From Endobacterium cereale (GTDB lineage: Bacteria > Pseudomonadota > Alphaproteobacteria > Rhizobiales > Rhizobiaceae): a stretch of DNA of 64,000 nucleotides. Both the position numbers and the translations under genes were made by a program. The notes beneath the pieces are model-generated. The model worked only from the letters and a program-made list of their open reading frames with translations. It searched no databases and was not told the origin of the DNA. The stretch lies in contig NZ_WIXI01000050.1 in the NCBI RefSeq assembly GCF_009617585.1, positions 496,001-560,000 on the forward strand, read 5' to 3'. Below are positions 37,482 through 45,847 of this stretch, piece by piece; positions within the stretch are counted from its first letter, which is position 1, and each line of letters opens with the position of its first letter.

Positions 37482-38096
37482 ATGTCGTCCATTCTCCTCG
37501 TCACCTCCAGCCCGCGCGCCGAATCCCTGTCGACGAAAGTGGCAACCGAATTCGTCGATAAGTTGAAGGCCAACAATGCGGCCGCAACTGTCGCGTATCG
37601 CGACCTCGGCAAGAACCCGATCGCCCATCTCGACCCGGTCACCACTTCCGCCATCAAGAAGCAGCCGGCTGACCGTACGCCAGAAGAAGCAGCAGCCGTC
37701 GTCGAATCCGACACGCTGACCAACGAACTGCTGGCCGCCGACACGGTCGTCATCGCCACCGGCCTCATCAACTTCAACATCTACTCCTCACTGAAGTCGT
37801 GGATCGACATGGTCGCCCGCGCCGGCATGACCTTCCGTTACACGGCAGAAGGCCCGGAAGGCCTTGCCAAGAACAAGAAGGTCTACATCGTGCTGTCTGC
37901 TGCCGGCGTTTATTCCGATGGCCCGGCCGTCGCCATGAACCATGCCGTTCCGTACCTGAAGACGGTTCTCGCCTTCATGGGCATGAACGATGTCGAAGTT
38001 ATCTATGTCGAAGGCACGGCTTTTGGTCCGGAAGCATTCGAAAAGGCCATCGCCTCTGCCGCTGCTCGCACCGACGAGCTGGCCAAGGCTGCCTGA
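37482..38096 (+). CDS. azoR: FMN-dependent NADH-azoreductase
   Basis: 204 residues from the ATG at 37482, preceded by AAGGAAATTGTCC. It is a flavodoxin-like quinone reductase that reduces azo dyes and quinones with NADH. Motifs: TSSPRAESLSTKVA at the phosphate loop (8-21), the FMN-contact element INFNIYSSLKSWIDMVARAGMTFRYT near residue 95, and KKVYIVLSAAGVYSDG. It is divergent from the LysR gene and followed by a strong terminator, so it is a single-gene unit. Confidence 0.92.
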   Translation: MSSILLVTSSPRAESLSTKVATEFVDKLKANNAAATVAYRDLGKNPIAHLDPVTTSAIKKQPADRTPEEAAAVVESDTLTNELLAADTVVIATGLINFNIYSSLKSWIDMVARAGMTFRYTAEGPEGLAKNKKVYIVLSAAGVYSDGPAVAMNHAVPYLKTVLAFMGMNDVEVIYVEGTAFGPEAFEKAIASAAARTDELAKAA

Positions 38097-38123
38097 TTTT
38101 TAAAAAATCCACCGCTGAAATGA

Positions 38124-38157
38124 AAAATGGCGACCGATGCAGATCGGTCGCCATTTT
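38124..38157 (+). terminator. Rho-independent terminator after azoR
   Basis: Fifteen-base arms, AAAATGGCGACCGAT and ATCGGTCGCCATTTT, are perfect complements around a 4-base loop. The flanking A and T runs allow use from both strands, so it may also stop the convergent GGDEF-EAL gene. Confidence 0.9.
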
Positions 38158-38188
38158 CATTTGAAGCCCCACGATGGGCGCGGACCGA

Positions 38189-40153
38189 TCAGACGGCCTC
38201 GCGCTCAAGCTCCACCACCTGCGCGGCATGCGTGTTCTTGCCGCGGTGCGCCGCTTCGGCCATACCCTTGAGCTGCATGCCGATCGCCGGTCGCACCTCG
38301 GTCAGGCGGTCGCCCACCGGCACCGGCCGGCCAAGCAGATAACCCTGCAACTCATCACAGCCAGCCTGGGTCAGGAACAGCGCTTCTTCAATCGTTTCCA
38401 CGCCTTCGGCAACGATCTGCATGCCAAGGCCATTGCCGAGTGCGATGATGGAGCGGACGATAACCTGCGCGCTGTCGACCACGCCGAGATTGCTGACGAA
38501 ACTGCGGTCGATCTTGATCGTGTCGAACGGATAACGGCTGAGATAGCTCAGCGAGGAATAACCGGTGCCGAAATCGTCCAGGGCCACATCGAAGCCCATG
38601 CGCTTCAATTCGTCGAGCACCTGCAATGCGCGTTTGTCGTCGTCGATCAGCACGCTTTCGGTGATTTCGAGCTCGATCTGCGAGGCCTGAGTACCGGTCT
38701 CCTTCAGCATCTCGCCGAGGCGGACCAGGAAACGGCTTGCGCGGAACTGCAGCGGGCTGACGTTGACGCTGATGCGGCGACCTTCCAGTCCATGACTCAG
38801 GCGGCAAGCCTCGGCGATCACCCATTCGCCCAGAGCCACGATCTGGCCGGACGCTTCCGCCACCGGGATGAATTCACCCGGCGACACGAGGCCGCGCTGC
38901 GGATGGTTCCAGCGCAGCAGCGCCTCATAGGCAACGACATCGGCGGTGACCGCATTGACCCGCGGCTGCAAATAGAGTTCGAACTCGCCACGCGCGATGG
39001 CGAGGTCGAGATCCGCTTCCAGCGCACGCCGCTTTTCGATTGCCTCGTTCATGCCCGGCCTGAAGACGAGGCTTGCGCCACGCCCCTGCTGCTTGGCATG
39101 GAAAAGCGCGATATCGGCCTTGCCCACCAGTCCATCAAGGTGGGCCGCATGTTCCGGGCAAAGCGCTCCGCCAATGCTGACATCGAGCTGCAGTCTTTCG
39201 CCTGTCGCGATCTCGATCGGTTCGACCATGCTGGCGAGCAGGCGATGCCCAAAATCCTCGATCTGGAAACTGAAATGCGTGTTGGCCAGGATTACAGCGA
39301 ACTCGTCGCCTCCCAGGCGAGCGACCAGATCATGGGGACCAAGCAGCCGCTGCAAACGGGCCGCCGTCTCACGGATCACCGTGTCTCCGGCATGGTGGCC
39401 GTGGCCGTCATTAACATCCTTGAAGCGATCGATATCGACCATGGCGATGGCAAAGCTTGCGCCGCGGGCGCTCAATTCCGCCACGCGTTCAGCAAATAGT
39501 GCGCGGTTCGGCAGGCCGGTCAAAACATCGTGCTGCGCCAGATGGCGGATACGTTGTTCGGCCTCCTTGCGCTCACGCAAATCGACGAAACATCCAACCC
39601 GCGCCCGTTGGCCGTGATAGAGGATATCGCGCCCACGCGCTTGCACCGGAATGCGTTCCCCATTCGAGGCGACGAGAACCAGTTCATGGATCGTGTCGTC
39701 GTTGAAAGTGGTGACCGTCGCGACATCGATGTCAGGCCCGTCGCGAAGAAAATCGTAGATGCTTGTACCGGGCAGATCCTTGGGCGACCGCCCCAGCAGT
39801 TTCGCCAGTTGCGGATTGCCATCGATGACGATGCCATCGCGATGAATGATGATCGCTTCGAAAGTGGCGCTGGCAAGGGCGGCCACGCGCTCGCCATCAT
39901 CGCCGGCGACGGTCTTTTTCGTTTTCTTGCGCTGGAAAGCTGCCAGCGTCCAGGCCTTGCGACCGGGAATAAGCCAGCCGATTCCTGCAAAGGCAAGCGC
40001 ACTGATGCCAAGCCCCCAGTAAAGATCGGAAAGAATGGATCCCGTCGGCGATGCCACCGCTACCGTGCCGGTCGCAGCCGCAACAGCCTGCGGCGCGGTG
40101 CAGGCAAGAAGGCTAAGCGCGAGCCAGCCTGTATGTGTGCAACGTGCTCGCAT
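38189..40153 (-). CDS. PAS-GGDEF-EAL protein (bifunctional c-di-GMP enzyme candidate)
   Basis: 654 residues. An N-terminal signal or first membrane helix is followed by a second helix near 45-62 (SDLYWGLGISALAFAGIGWLI). A PAS domain follows (ATFEAIIIHRDGIVIDGNPQLAKLLG), then GGDEF (HDLVARLGGDEFAVIL), then EAL (YEALLRWNHP). Both catalytic sites look intact: GGDEF is exact, and the EAL domain keeps NVSPLQF, ELEITES, LDDFGTGYSS, IKIDRSF and AEGVE. Synthesis and breakdown of c-di-GMP are therefore both possible, and the active direction cannot be told. The PilZ protein at 2582 is a possible downstream receptor. Confidence 0.92.
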   Translation of the reverse strand: MRARCTHTGWLALSLLACTAPQAVAAATGTVAVASPTGSILSDLYWGLGISALAFAGIGWLIPGRKAWTLAAFQRKKTKKTVAGDDGERVAALASATFEAIIIHRDGIVIDGNPQLAKLLGRSPKDLPGTSIYDFLRDGPDIDVATVTTFNDDTIHELVLVASNGERIPVQARGRDILYHGQRARVGCFVDLRERKEAEQRIRHLAQHDVLTGLPNRALFAERVAELSARGASFAIAMVDIDRFKDVNDGHGHHAGDTVIRETAARLQRLLGPHDLVARLGGDEFAVILANTHFSFQIEDFGHRLLASMVEPIEIATGERLQLDVSIGGALCPEHAAHLDGLVGKADIALFHAKQQGRGASLVFRPGMNEAIEKRRALEADLDLAIARGEFELYLQPRVNAVTADVVAYEALLRWNHPQRGLVSPGEFIPVAEASGQIVALGEWVIAEACRLSHGLEGRRISVNVSPLQFRASRFLVRLGEMLKETGTQASQIELEITESVLIDDDKRALQVLDELKRMGFDVALDDFGTGYSSLSYLSRYPFDTIKIDRSFVSNLGVVDSAQVIVRSIIALGNGLGMQIVAEGVETIEEALFLTQAGCDELQGYLLGRPVPVGDRLTEVRPAIGMQLKGMAEAAHRGKNTHAAQVVELEREAV

Positions 40154-40330
40154 CAGCGGACCAGCAACTCAGTGACAAGATGAGCGCAAGGTACCGACAA
40201 GGCCTTAATTTTGCATGATCGCGAGATGGCAGCAATCAGCGATTTCAGCAACAGGATCAAACCTGTCTCTGACTTTTTCGTGAGAGCGGAGAATGACTTA
40301 CGTTACGACAGAATACTCTGCGCCAAGCGG

Positions 40331-40651
40331 TCAGGCCGAACGCTCCGGCGCGCCATCGGAAAACAGCGAGGCGCCGTTCTGATCGATGATCTGGCGTGCC
40401 TTGCGAAACGTGCTTTCCACCGCATCGTCCATTGAGGTGAACATGTCGGCACGAATGAAAGTGCGCACCAGAACGGCGTCACCGACCTGTTTTTCGATAC
40501 GGCCAGCCAAGCGATACTGGCTGCCTTCCTTGATCGGCGCCGGGTGGATCATGCAGCCCGCATGTTCCTGCGGCTCGACAGCCGGACCCGCCGCCTTGGG
40601 GGCGTCACCGGAGGAAAACATCGAAAGGAGATTGGAAATAAATGAAGCCAT
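40331..40651 (-). CDS. HlyU family protein
   Basis: 106 residues from the ATG at 40651. HlyU (PF10115-type) features: a short amphipathic start (MASFISNLLSMFSSG), EHAGCMIHPAPIKEGSQYRLAGRIEK, VLVRTFIRADMFTS and the closing FRKARQIIDQNGASLF. Members in Vibrio regulate hemolysin genes; in rhizobia they are small conserved proteins of unknown target. The gene stands alone between ilvA and the GGDEF-EAL gene on the minus strand. Confidence 0.85.
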   Translation of the reverse strand: MASFISNLLSMFSSGDAPKAAGPAVEPQEHAGCMIHPAPIKEGSQYRLAGRIEKQVGDAVLVRTFIRADMFTSMDDAVESTFRKARQIIDQNGASLFSDGAPERSA

Positions 40652-40727
40652 GGTCGCAGCCTTATCATACCGGTCATGATGCCGGAAGCCCCGGCATACC
40701 GCGGCTTCCAATCGAAACGCCCACCGA

Positions 40728-41987
40728 TCAGATGATCAGGTTGGCCAGAATTTCGTTTTCGGTGATGTCCTCGTAACCAAGGCCCGCCGCTTCGAAACGC
40801 TGGAACAGGCCGGCAAAGTTTTCCGGCGCAGTGGTTTCGATACCTATCAGGATCGAACCGAAATTGCGGGCCGATTTCTTCAGATATTCGAAACGCGCAA
40901 CGTCGTCATCGGGGCCGAGCATATCGAGAAAGTCGCGCAGCGCGCCGGGGCGCTGCGGCAGCCGCAGGATGAAATACTTTTTCAGACCTGAGAAGCGCAT
41001 GGCGCGCTCCTTCACATCCGGCAGGCGTTCGAAATCAAAATTGCCACCTGACACGACGCAGACCACCGTCTTGCCCGCCAGATAATCCGGTCCCAGTTCT
41101 TCCAGCGCCCGGATCGACAGAGCACCCGCCGGCTCCAGCACCACGCCTTCGAGATTGAGCATCTCGGTAATCGTCACGCAGATGGCGTTCTCTTCGATCA
41201 GTTTTACCTGTTCCGGCGGAAAACCCTTCAGCCGCTCAAAGTTCAGCGTGCCGATCCGCGCAACGGCTGCGCCATCGACAAAATTGTCGACCTTCGGCAA
41301 CGTCACCGGCTCGCCGGCCAGCAGCGACGTCTTCAGGCTCGGCGCGCCTTCCGGCTCGACGAACAGAAAGTTTTGCGGTTCCACGACATCCTTCAGGAAA
41401 CCGGTCGCGCCCGATGCCAGCCCGCCACCGCCAACCGGCAGGATGACGAGATCCGGCACCGAGCCGCTCGGCAGCTGGTCCATCACTTCTGCCGCAACGG
41501 TCGCCTGCCCCTCGATGATATCGGCATCATCGAAAGGCGGCACCATCATCGCGCCCGTCGTCTCCACATGCTCGCGCGCCGCCGCATAGCACTGGTCAAA
41601 GATATCGCCGACCAGACGGATCTGGATGAAGGCGCCACCGAACATGCGGGTCTTGTCGATCTTCTGCTGCGGTGTCGTCACCGGCATGAAGACCACGCCC
41701 CGCACTTCGAAATGGCGGCAGACGAAGGCAAAGCCCTGAGCATGATTGCCGGCCGAGGCGCAGACAAACACGCGGTCGCGCCCATGTGTCTCGACGGCCT
41801 TGCGCATGAAATTGAAAGCGCCCCGGATCTTGTAGGAACGGACGGGCGACAGATCCTCGCGCTTCAGCCAGATTTCCGCACCATAGCGACGACTCAAATG
41901 TTCGTTGAGCTGCAATGGCGTTTCGGGAAATATTTCCCGCATGGCCACCTGCGCATCCGCAACCGCGACTTTATCCAAGACCTGCAC
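40728..41987 (-). CDS. ilvA: Threonine ammonia-lyase (threonine deaminase)
   Basis: 419 residues from a GTG at 41987. A TTG 9 bases inside, with AGGGAG in front, is an alternative. This is a PLP enzyme converting threonine to 2-oxobutanoate for isoleucine synthesis. The PLP lysine is Lys53 in SYKIRGAFN, the phosphate-binding loop is PVGGGGLASG, and the CASAGNHAQGFA motif binds the substrate carboxylate. The C-terminal part has one ACT-like regulatory domain (KYFILRLPQRPGALRDFLDML), the short form with a single ACT-like repeat rather than the two of E. coli IlvA. Confidence 0.92.
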   Translation of the reverse strand: MQVLDKVAVADAQVAMREIFPETPLQLNEHLSRRYGAEIWLKREDLSPVRSYKIRGAFNFMRKAVETHGRDRVFVCASAGNHAQGFAFVCRHFEVRGVVFMPVTTPQQKIDKTRMFGGAFIQIRLVGDIFDQCYAAAREHVETTGAMMVPPFDDADIIEGQATVAAEVMDQLPSGSVPDLVILPVGGGGLASGATGFLKDVVEPQNFLFVEPEGAPSLKTSLLAGEPVTLPKVDNFVDGAAVARIGTLNFERLKGFPPEQVKLIEENAICVTITEMLNLEGVVLEPAGALSIRALEELGPDYLAGKTVVCVVSGGNFDFERLPDVKERAMRFSGLKKYFILRLPQRPGALRDFLDMLGPDDDVARFEYLKKSARNFGSILIGIETTAPENFAGLFQRFEAAGLGYEDITENEILANLII

Positions 41988-42094
41988 TCCCTGACGTATT
42001 CCGTGTTGCAGCGGCTATGCCACAACGGCGCGCAAGACAAAAGGATAATTGCGAACCGAGCGGTACGGTTGGAAGAATGGATGGAGAAAAGTTC

Positions 42095-42179
42095 TGGTGC
42101 GGACGGCGGGGATCGAACCCGCAAGACCGAAGTCGAGAGATTTTAAGTCTCTTGCGTCTACCAGTTTCGCCACGTCCGC
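42095..42179 (-). tRNA. tRNA-Leu, anticodon TAA
   Basis: On the minus strand the acceptor stem GCGGACG (42173-42179) pairs with CGTCCGC, followed by A and an encoded CCA at 42095-42097. The anticodon arm is GAGA, loop CTTAAAA, TCTC, giving anticodon TAA, which reads UUA leucine codons. The T-arm is GCGGG TTCGATC CCCGC and there is a long variable arm, as in class II tRNAs. Length is 85 bases. It is an isolated tRNA gene and shows no sign of an integrated element at its 3' end. Confidence 0.93.
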
Positions 42180-42340
42180 GTGACGTGTCTTTTCAGGCAC
42201 ATACGCCTTGCAGTCAACAGCGCGTTTTGAAATCACGCGCATTTCACTCCGCGCCCTCTCATCGAGCACAGCTTATATTAGCAACCTTATCGTCGCATTG
42301 CCGTTTGGCTTGATCGCATACCTTTCGCAACGGAGAAATC

Positions 42341-42574
42341 ATGCCCAGATTTTATCTGCATATTTCCGACGGCAAGCAGGCCGAAGTCGCAATCGATGCC
42401 GAAAACGCCCATGCGGCCATGAATGACGGGCTGAATGCGCTCTCCACCTTCGCCTGCCGCAATTTCCCGCCACCTGACGATGTCTCGATCACCGTTCTTG
42501 ATGACAGACGCCGTAAGGTCGGGCGCATGCGCTTTTCGTTCGACATCGAATATGCCGAGGCCGTCGTGATGTAG
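42341..42574 (+). CDS. DUF6894 family small protein
   Basis: 77 residues from the ATG at 42341, preceded by GGAGAAATC. It has the family's opening MPRFYLHISDG, a helix (AENAHAAMNDGLNALSTFA) and closing strands (VSITVLDDRRRKVGRMRFSFDIEY). It is a very common small protein of rhizobia with no known function. The gene is monocistronic and convergent with wrbA, separated by a terminator. Confidence 0.82.
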   Translation: MPRFYLHISDGKQAEVAIDAENAHAAMNDGLNALSTFACRNFPPPDDVSITVLDDRRRKVGRMRFSFDIEYAEAVVM

Positions 42575-42596
42575 CCTGCCCCATCAGAAAAAATAC

Positions 42597-42626
42597 AAAA
42601 GGGCGCGGCATCACTGCCACGCCCTT
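42597..42626 (-). terminator. Terminator of wrbA
   Basis: On the minus strand GGGCGTGGCA pairs with TGCCGCGCCC (one G-T pair) around a 4-base loop and is followed by TTTTG and more T. It lies about 20 bases after the wrbA stop. Confidence 0.85.
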
Positions 42627-42644
42627 TCAAATTTTGGGGACCGA

Positions 42645-43241
42645 TCAGGCCAGCTTGGCGGCAATCTTGGCCACATGCGCGCCCTGGTATCTTGCTGCTT
42701 CCAGCTCGATTTCCGAAGGCTGCCGCGAGCCATCGCCGTCGGTGATGGTGGAAGCGCCGTAAGGCGAACCGCCCTTCACGGCTTCAACGCCCATCTGGCC
42801 CTGGAAGGCATAAGGCAGGCCAACAACGGCCATGCCGTGGTGCAGGAGCGTTGGGATGAAGCCGAGAATCGTCGATTCCTGGCCGCCATGCTGCGTGGCG
42901 GAAGAGGTGAACACCGAACCGACCTTGCCGACCAGCTTGCCGTTGAACCACAGGCCACCGGTTTGATCCCAGAAATTGCGCATCTGCGAGGCGACCGTGC
43001 CAAAACGCGTACCGGCACCGACGATGATCGCGTCATACACTTCGAGTTCATCAACCGTTGCGATCGGGGCAGCCTGGTCGAGCTTGAAATGCGAGGACTT
43101 TGCCACGTCTTCCGGCACCAGTTCGGGTACGCGCTTGACCGTTACATCGGCACCGGCTGACTTTGCGCCCTCGGCAACGGCATAGGCCATCGTCTCGATG
43201 TGACCGTAGGACGAATAATAAAGGACCAGAACTTTCGCCAT
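42645..43241 (-). CDS. wrbA: NAD(P)H:quinone oxidoreductase, WrbA type
   Basis: 198 residues from the ATG at 43241, with AAGGAAACGAAGAC before it. The flavodoxin fold begins AKVLVLYYSSYGHIETMA (phosphate loop SSYGHIE). FMN contact segments are GAGTRFGTVASQMRNFWDQTGGLW and FTSSATQHGGQESTI. The enzyme makes two-electron reductions of quinones and protects against redox cycling. The same frame stays open 114 bases further upstream, so a longer protein cannot be excluded, but the ATG chosen is the family's normal start. Confidence 0.93.
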   Translation of the reverse strand: MAKVLVLYYSSYGHIETMAYAVAEGAKSAGADVTVKRVPELVPEDVAKSSHFKLDQAAPIATVDELEVYDAIIVGAGTRFGTVASQMRNFWDQTGGLWFNGKLVGKVGSVFTSSATQHGGQESTILGFIPTLLHHGMAVVGLPYAFQGQMGVEAVKGGSPYGASTITDGDGSRQPSEIELEAARYQGAHVAKIAAKLA

Positions 43242-43580
43242 TGTCTTCGTTTCCTTTTTCTCTGTTTGCCCGTAACGGGCCGTTTGGGATCTGGTTGCTG
43301 CTTCCGGCTCGCCGCCAAGCAGCTTTTTCAGAAATTCAAGGATCATCGGCGTCACCTGTTACAGCCATGTGAGATCAAGCTAACGACGGGTATCCTGCGC
43401 CGCCAGTCGGCAGTCACAGCACGCAGTGTCCACATTTGCTGAACAACCTTTGATGATCTTGTTCACTTGCCGCCCAAGGCAAGGGCGCGCGGCAACAATG
43501 AGCGGCAGCGCTTGCAATCGGCGTCCGGCACGCTAACGTCCCGACATATAAACCGCATCCGCTTTGCCAAGAGTATCCCC
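43242..43580. other. Gap between wrbA and the molybdopterin-binding gene
   Basis: About 340 bases separate the divergent genes. The wrbA-proximal part is an open, in-frame extension starting at an ATG near 43346 (MILEFLKKLLGG). The remainder, 43356-43580, has no gene or clear regulatory motif that I can see and must contain both promoters. Confidence 0.6.
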
Positions 43581-44354
43581 ATGAGCCAGACCAAAACAGT
43601 CACCGCCGCCATGCTTGCCATTGGCGACGAGCTTCTATCCGGGCGCACAAAGGACAAGAATATAGGCCATCTGGCGGATATTCTGACGCTGTCCGGCATA
43701 GACCTCAAGGAAGTGCGCATCGTCGCCGACGAGGAGGATGCGATCGTCGAGGCGCTGAATGCGCTACGCAGCCGGTACGACTACGTCTTCACCTCAGGCG
43801 GCATCGGCCCCACGCATGACGACATTACAGCCGACTCCGTGGCCAAGGCTTTTGGCCTGCCCTGTATCCACGATCCGGCGGCGATGACGCTGCTTGCCGA
43901 CATGTACAAGCGCCGCGAGATGGAATTCACAGAAGCCCGCCAGCGCATGGCGCGCATGCCGGAAGGGTCAAAACACATCCCTAATCCGGTCTCCACCGCG
44001 CCCGGCTTCATCGTCGGCAATGTCTATGTCATGGCCGGCGTGCCGCAGGTGTTTCAGGCCATGGTCGACAACGTTCTGCCCATGCTGCGGACGGGAGCAA
44101 AAATGCTGTCGCGCGCCATACCCTGCCCTTATGGCGAAGGCGATATCGGCACGCTTCTCGCTGCCATCCAGAAGGCGCATCCGGCGACCAGCATCGGCTC
44201 CTATCCGAAATATGACGGTCAACGCTTTTCCACCGAACTCATTGTTCGCGCCCGCGAAACAGGCGCGCTCGAGGAGGCAGCGGCCGCCGTCGAAGCGATG
44301 ATCGTGGAGCTCACCGCACGGAAAACCTTGGCCAATCCCTCGCCGGACGCCTGA
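43581..44354 (+). CDS. Molybdopterin-binding (MoCF/CinA N-terminal-like) protein
   Basis: 257 residues from the ATG at 43581. The MoaB/MogA-like fold shows AAMLAIGDELLSGRTKDKN at the N-terminus, FTSGGIGPTHDDITADSVAKAFG near residue 75 and GVPQVFQAMVDNVLP. CinA proteins have the same front half plus a C-terminal amidohydrolase domain, which is absent here, so the nicotinamide-nucleotide deamidase activity of CinA should not be assumed. Such short members are common in alphaproteobacteria, sometimes annotated competence/damage-inducible protein. The role is uncertain. Confidence 0.85.
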   Translation: MSQTKTVTAAMLAIGDELLSGRTKDKNIGHLADILTLSGIDLKEVRIVADEEDAIVEALNALRSRYDYVFTSGGIGPTHDDITADSVAKAFGLPCIHDPAAMTLLADMYKRREMEFTEARQRMARMPEGSKHIPNPVSTAPGFIVGNVYVMAGVPQVFQAMVDNVLPMLRTGAKMLSRAIPCPYGEGDIGTLLAAIQKAHPATSIGSYPKYDGQRFSTELIVRARETGALEEAAAAVEAMIVELTARKTLANPSPDA

Positions 44355-44366
44355 TCGTGCTTATGC

Positions 44367-44460
44367 TGCCTCCTCATACCCGGGCGCCTTGACCAGCGGG
44401 CCATCGCGACCCACGTTCATCATCAGAACGGGTCAATAAATCCCGGCAGATGAGGAGGCA
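44367..44460 (+). promoter_or_regulatory. Long leader hairpin that would mask the ribosome site of the stress protein gene
   Basis: Nested complementary blocks: TGCCTCCTCAT (44367-44377) with ATGAGGAGGCA (44450-44460), CCGGG (44380-44384) with CCCGG (44442-44446), TTGACC (44389-44394) with GGTCAA (44431-44436), and an apical CGTTC/GAACG (44414-44418, 44426-44430). The outer 3' arm is the GAGGAGG ribosome site, 6 bases before the ATG at 44466. No T run follows, so this is not a simple terminator. A translational switch is the natural reading, with the trigger unknown. Confidence 0.65.
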
Positions 44461-44465
44461 CCGCA

Positions 44466-45311
44466 ATGAGCTACAAAACCATCATGGCCGTACTCGACGA
44501 TCCGGCCAGTGCAAGGCAGATCAGCGATTTCGCCAGCTTCCTGTCTGAGCGGTTTTCCGCCCATATCGTCGGTGTCCATGCCGAAACGCTGGCCGCCGTG
44601 CCGCTGATCGCGCCGATGGAAATTCCCGATCCCGCTGCCGTTCAGGTGCTGCAGGAAGCCGCCCAGCGCGAAACCTCAACGGTCGAAAAAATCTTTCGTG
44701 ACCGCATCGAATCCCAGGGCGTTCCGTCGGAATGGCGCAGCTTTGTGTCCGCCAATGGCTATGCCTCCGGCAATGTCATCGAAAATGCGCGCGCGGTCGA
44801 TCTGATCGTCGCCAGCCAGGGCAATCCTCCCCAAGGCGGGCCGGACAATCACGCAGATCTGGAAGCTTTCCTGTTCGAAAGCGGGCGCCCGATGCTGCTG
44901 GTGCCGCGCACCATCAAGGAACCGCAGCCGATCCGCCGCGTGCTTATCGCCTGGAACGGTTCACGCGAGGCGACCCGCGCCACCTTCGACGCACTGCCCT
45001 TCCTCAAGAATGCCGAGAGCGTCGAAATCTTCTGCGTCGATCCGCCGGAAACCTCTGGTCAGATGCCGGAAATGGCGGGTGTCGAACTCGCCGCCACGCT
45101 GTCGCGCCACGGCGTCAACGTCACGCTCAGGACAGAACATACGAGCGGCATCAAGGCCTCGGCGGCAATCGAAAACCGGCTGGCCGATTCCAGCGTCGAT
45201 CTTCTCGTCATGGGTGGTTATGGCCATGCCCGCTGGTGGGAAGTGCTGTTCGGCGGCGTCACCCGCACATTGCTCGATTCCATGACGGCACTGACCTTGC
45301 TGTCGCGGTAA
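44466..45311 (+). CDS. Universal stress protein, two tandem Usp domains
   Basis: 281 residues from the ATG at 44466. Two Usp folds: residues 1-150, starting KTIMAVLDDP and ending with RPMLLVPRT, and residues 155-281, starting RRVLIAWNGSREATRA with VDLLVMGGYGHARWWEVLFGGVTRTLL. The second keeps the ATP-binding motif GxxGHxxxxxxxxGxxxxxxL, while the first has a weaker form. Tandem Usp proteins respond to starvation, oxygen limitation or other stress. Expression may be controlled by the leader structure just upstream. A repeat hairpin follows the stop. Confidence 0.92.
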   Translation: MSYKTIMAVLDDPASARQISDFASFLSERFSAHIVGVHAETLAAVPLIAPMEIPDPAAVQVLQEAAQRETSTVEKIFRDRIESQGVPSEWRSFVSANGYASGNVIENARAVDLIVASQGNPPQGGPDNHADLEAFLFESGRPMLLVPRTIKEPQPIRRVLIAWNGSREATRATFDALPFLKNAESVEIFCVDPPETSGQMPEMAGVELAATLSRHGVNVTLRTEHTSGIKASAAIENRLADSSVDLLVMGGYGHARWWEVLFGGVTRTLLDSMTALTLLSR

Positions 45312-45326
45312 GCGAAAGGCGATCCT

Positions 45327-45353
45327 CCTTCTCCCCGTCTTGCGGGGAGAAGG
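45327..45353. repeat. Short palindromic repeat (CCTTCTCCCCG type)
   Basis: CCTTCTCCCCG and CGGGGAGAAGG are perfect complements around a 5-base loop. The same unit appears at 48131-48157 in a larger element. It lies between convergent genes. Confidence 0.8.
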
Positions 45354-45370
45354 CGAAGTGTTGCGGACTC

Positions 45371-45808
45371 CTACGGCCGCACCTCCATATAGACGGACTG
45401 CCTGCCATCCTTACCGATCACCACGATATCGTAAGATGCCGCAGGGTCATCGCCCATGCCCAGCGAACCGGCCGGCATGCCTGGCACGGCAACGCCAACG
45501 ATGTCCGGCCTCTCCCTCAGAACCCGTTGCACCGCTTCCAGCGGCACATGCCCCTCGAAGACATAACCATCGGCTACCGCCGTGTGGCAACTCCAGGCAT
45601 ATTCCGGCACGCCCCACTTCGCCTTCACGGCATCCATGTCGTCCACCGCTTGCATGCGCAGTGGCACACCAGCCGCCTGAATGGCTTTCGCCCATTCTTC
45701 GCAGCAACCGCAATACGGTTCCTTGTAGACCACCATTTCAACGGCCTGAGCAGACACGGCCGTCATCAGCGCCAAAGCAAGCGCGCCAATCATCGATCTT
45801 GGTTTCAT
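45371..45808 (-). CDS. DUF411 family periplasmic metal-binding protein
   Basis: 145 residues from the ATG at 45808. A signal peptide ends near residue 22 (VSAQAVE). The thioredoxin-like start MVVYKEPYCGCCEEWAKAI has the CGCC metal or redox motif, followed by AWSCHTA, EGHVPLEAVQRVL and PGMPAGSLGM, all family hallmarks. DUF411 proteins commonly occur in copper and silver resistance loci and are thought to bind or traffic metal, but there is no direct proof. The gene follows a small unknown gene by 39 bases. Confidence 0.88.
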   Translation of the reverse strand: MKPRSMIGALALALMTAVSAQAVEMVVYKEPYCGCCEEWAKAIQAAGVPLRMQAVDDMDAVKAKWGVPEYAWSCHTAVADGYVFEGHVPLEAVQRVLRERPDIVGVAVPGMPAGSLGMGDDPAASYDIVVIGKDGRQSVYMEVRP

Positions 45809-45847
45809 CACGACATCTCCATCGTCTTCGAATTTTTAGTCGGAATG

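Noticed and set aside
38174..39499. 441-residue plus-strand open frame
   Set aside because: Antisense to the GGDEF-EAL gene, whose catalytic motifs are all intact.
42095..42340. Integration site of a mobile island at the tRNA-Leu gene
   Set aside because: No integrase, no duplicated tRNA 3' end and no change of gene type on either side.
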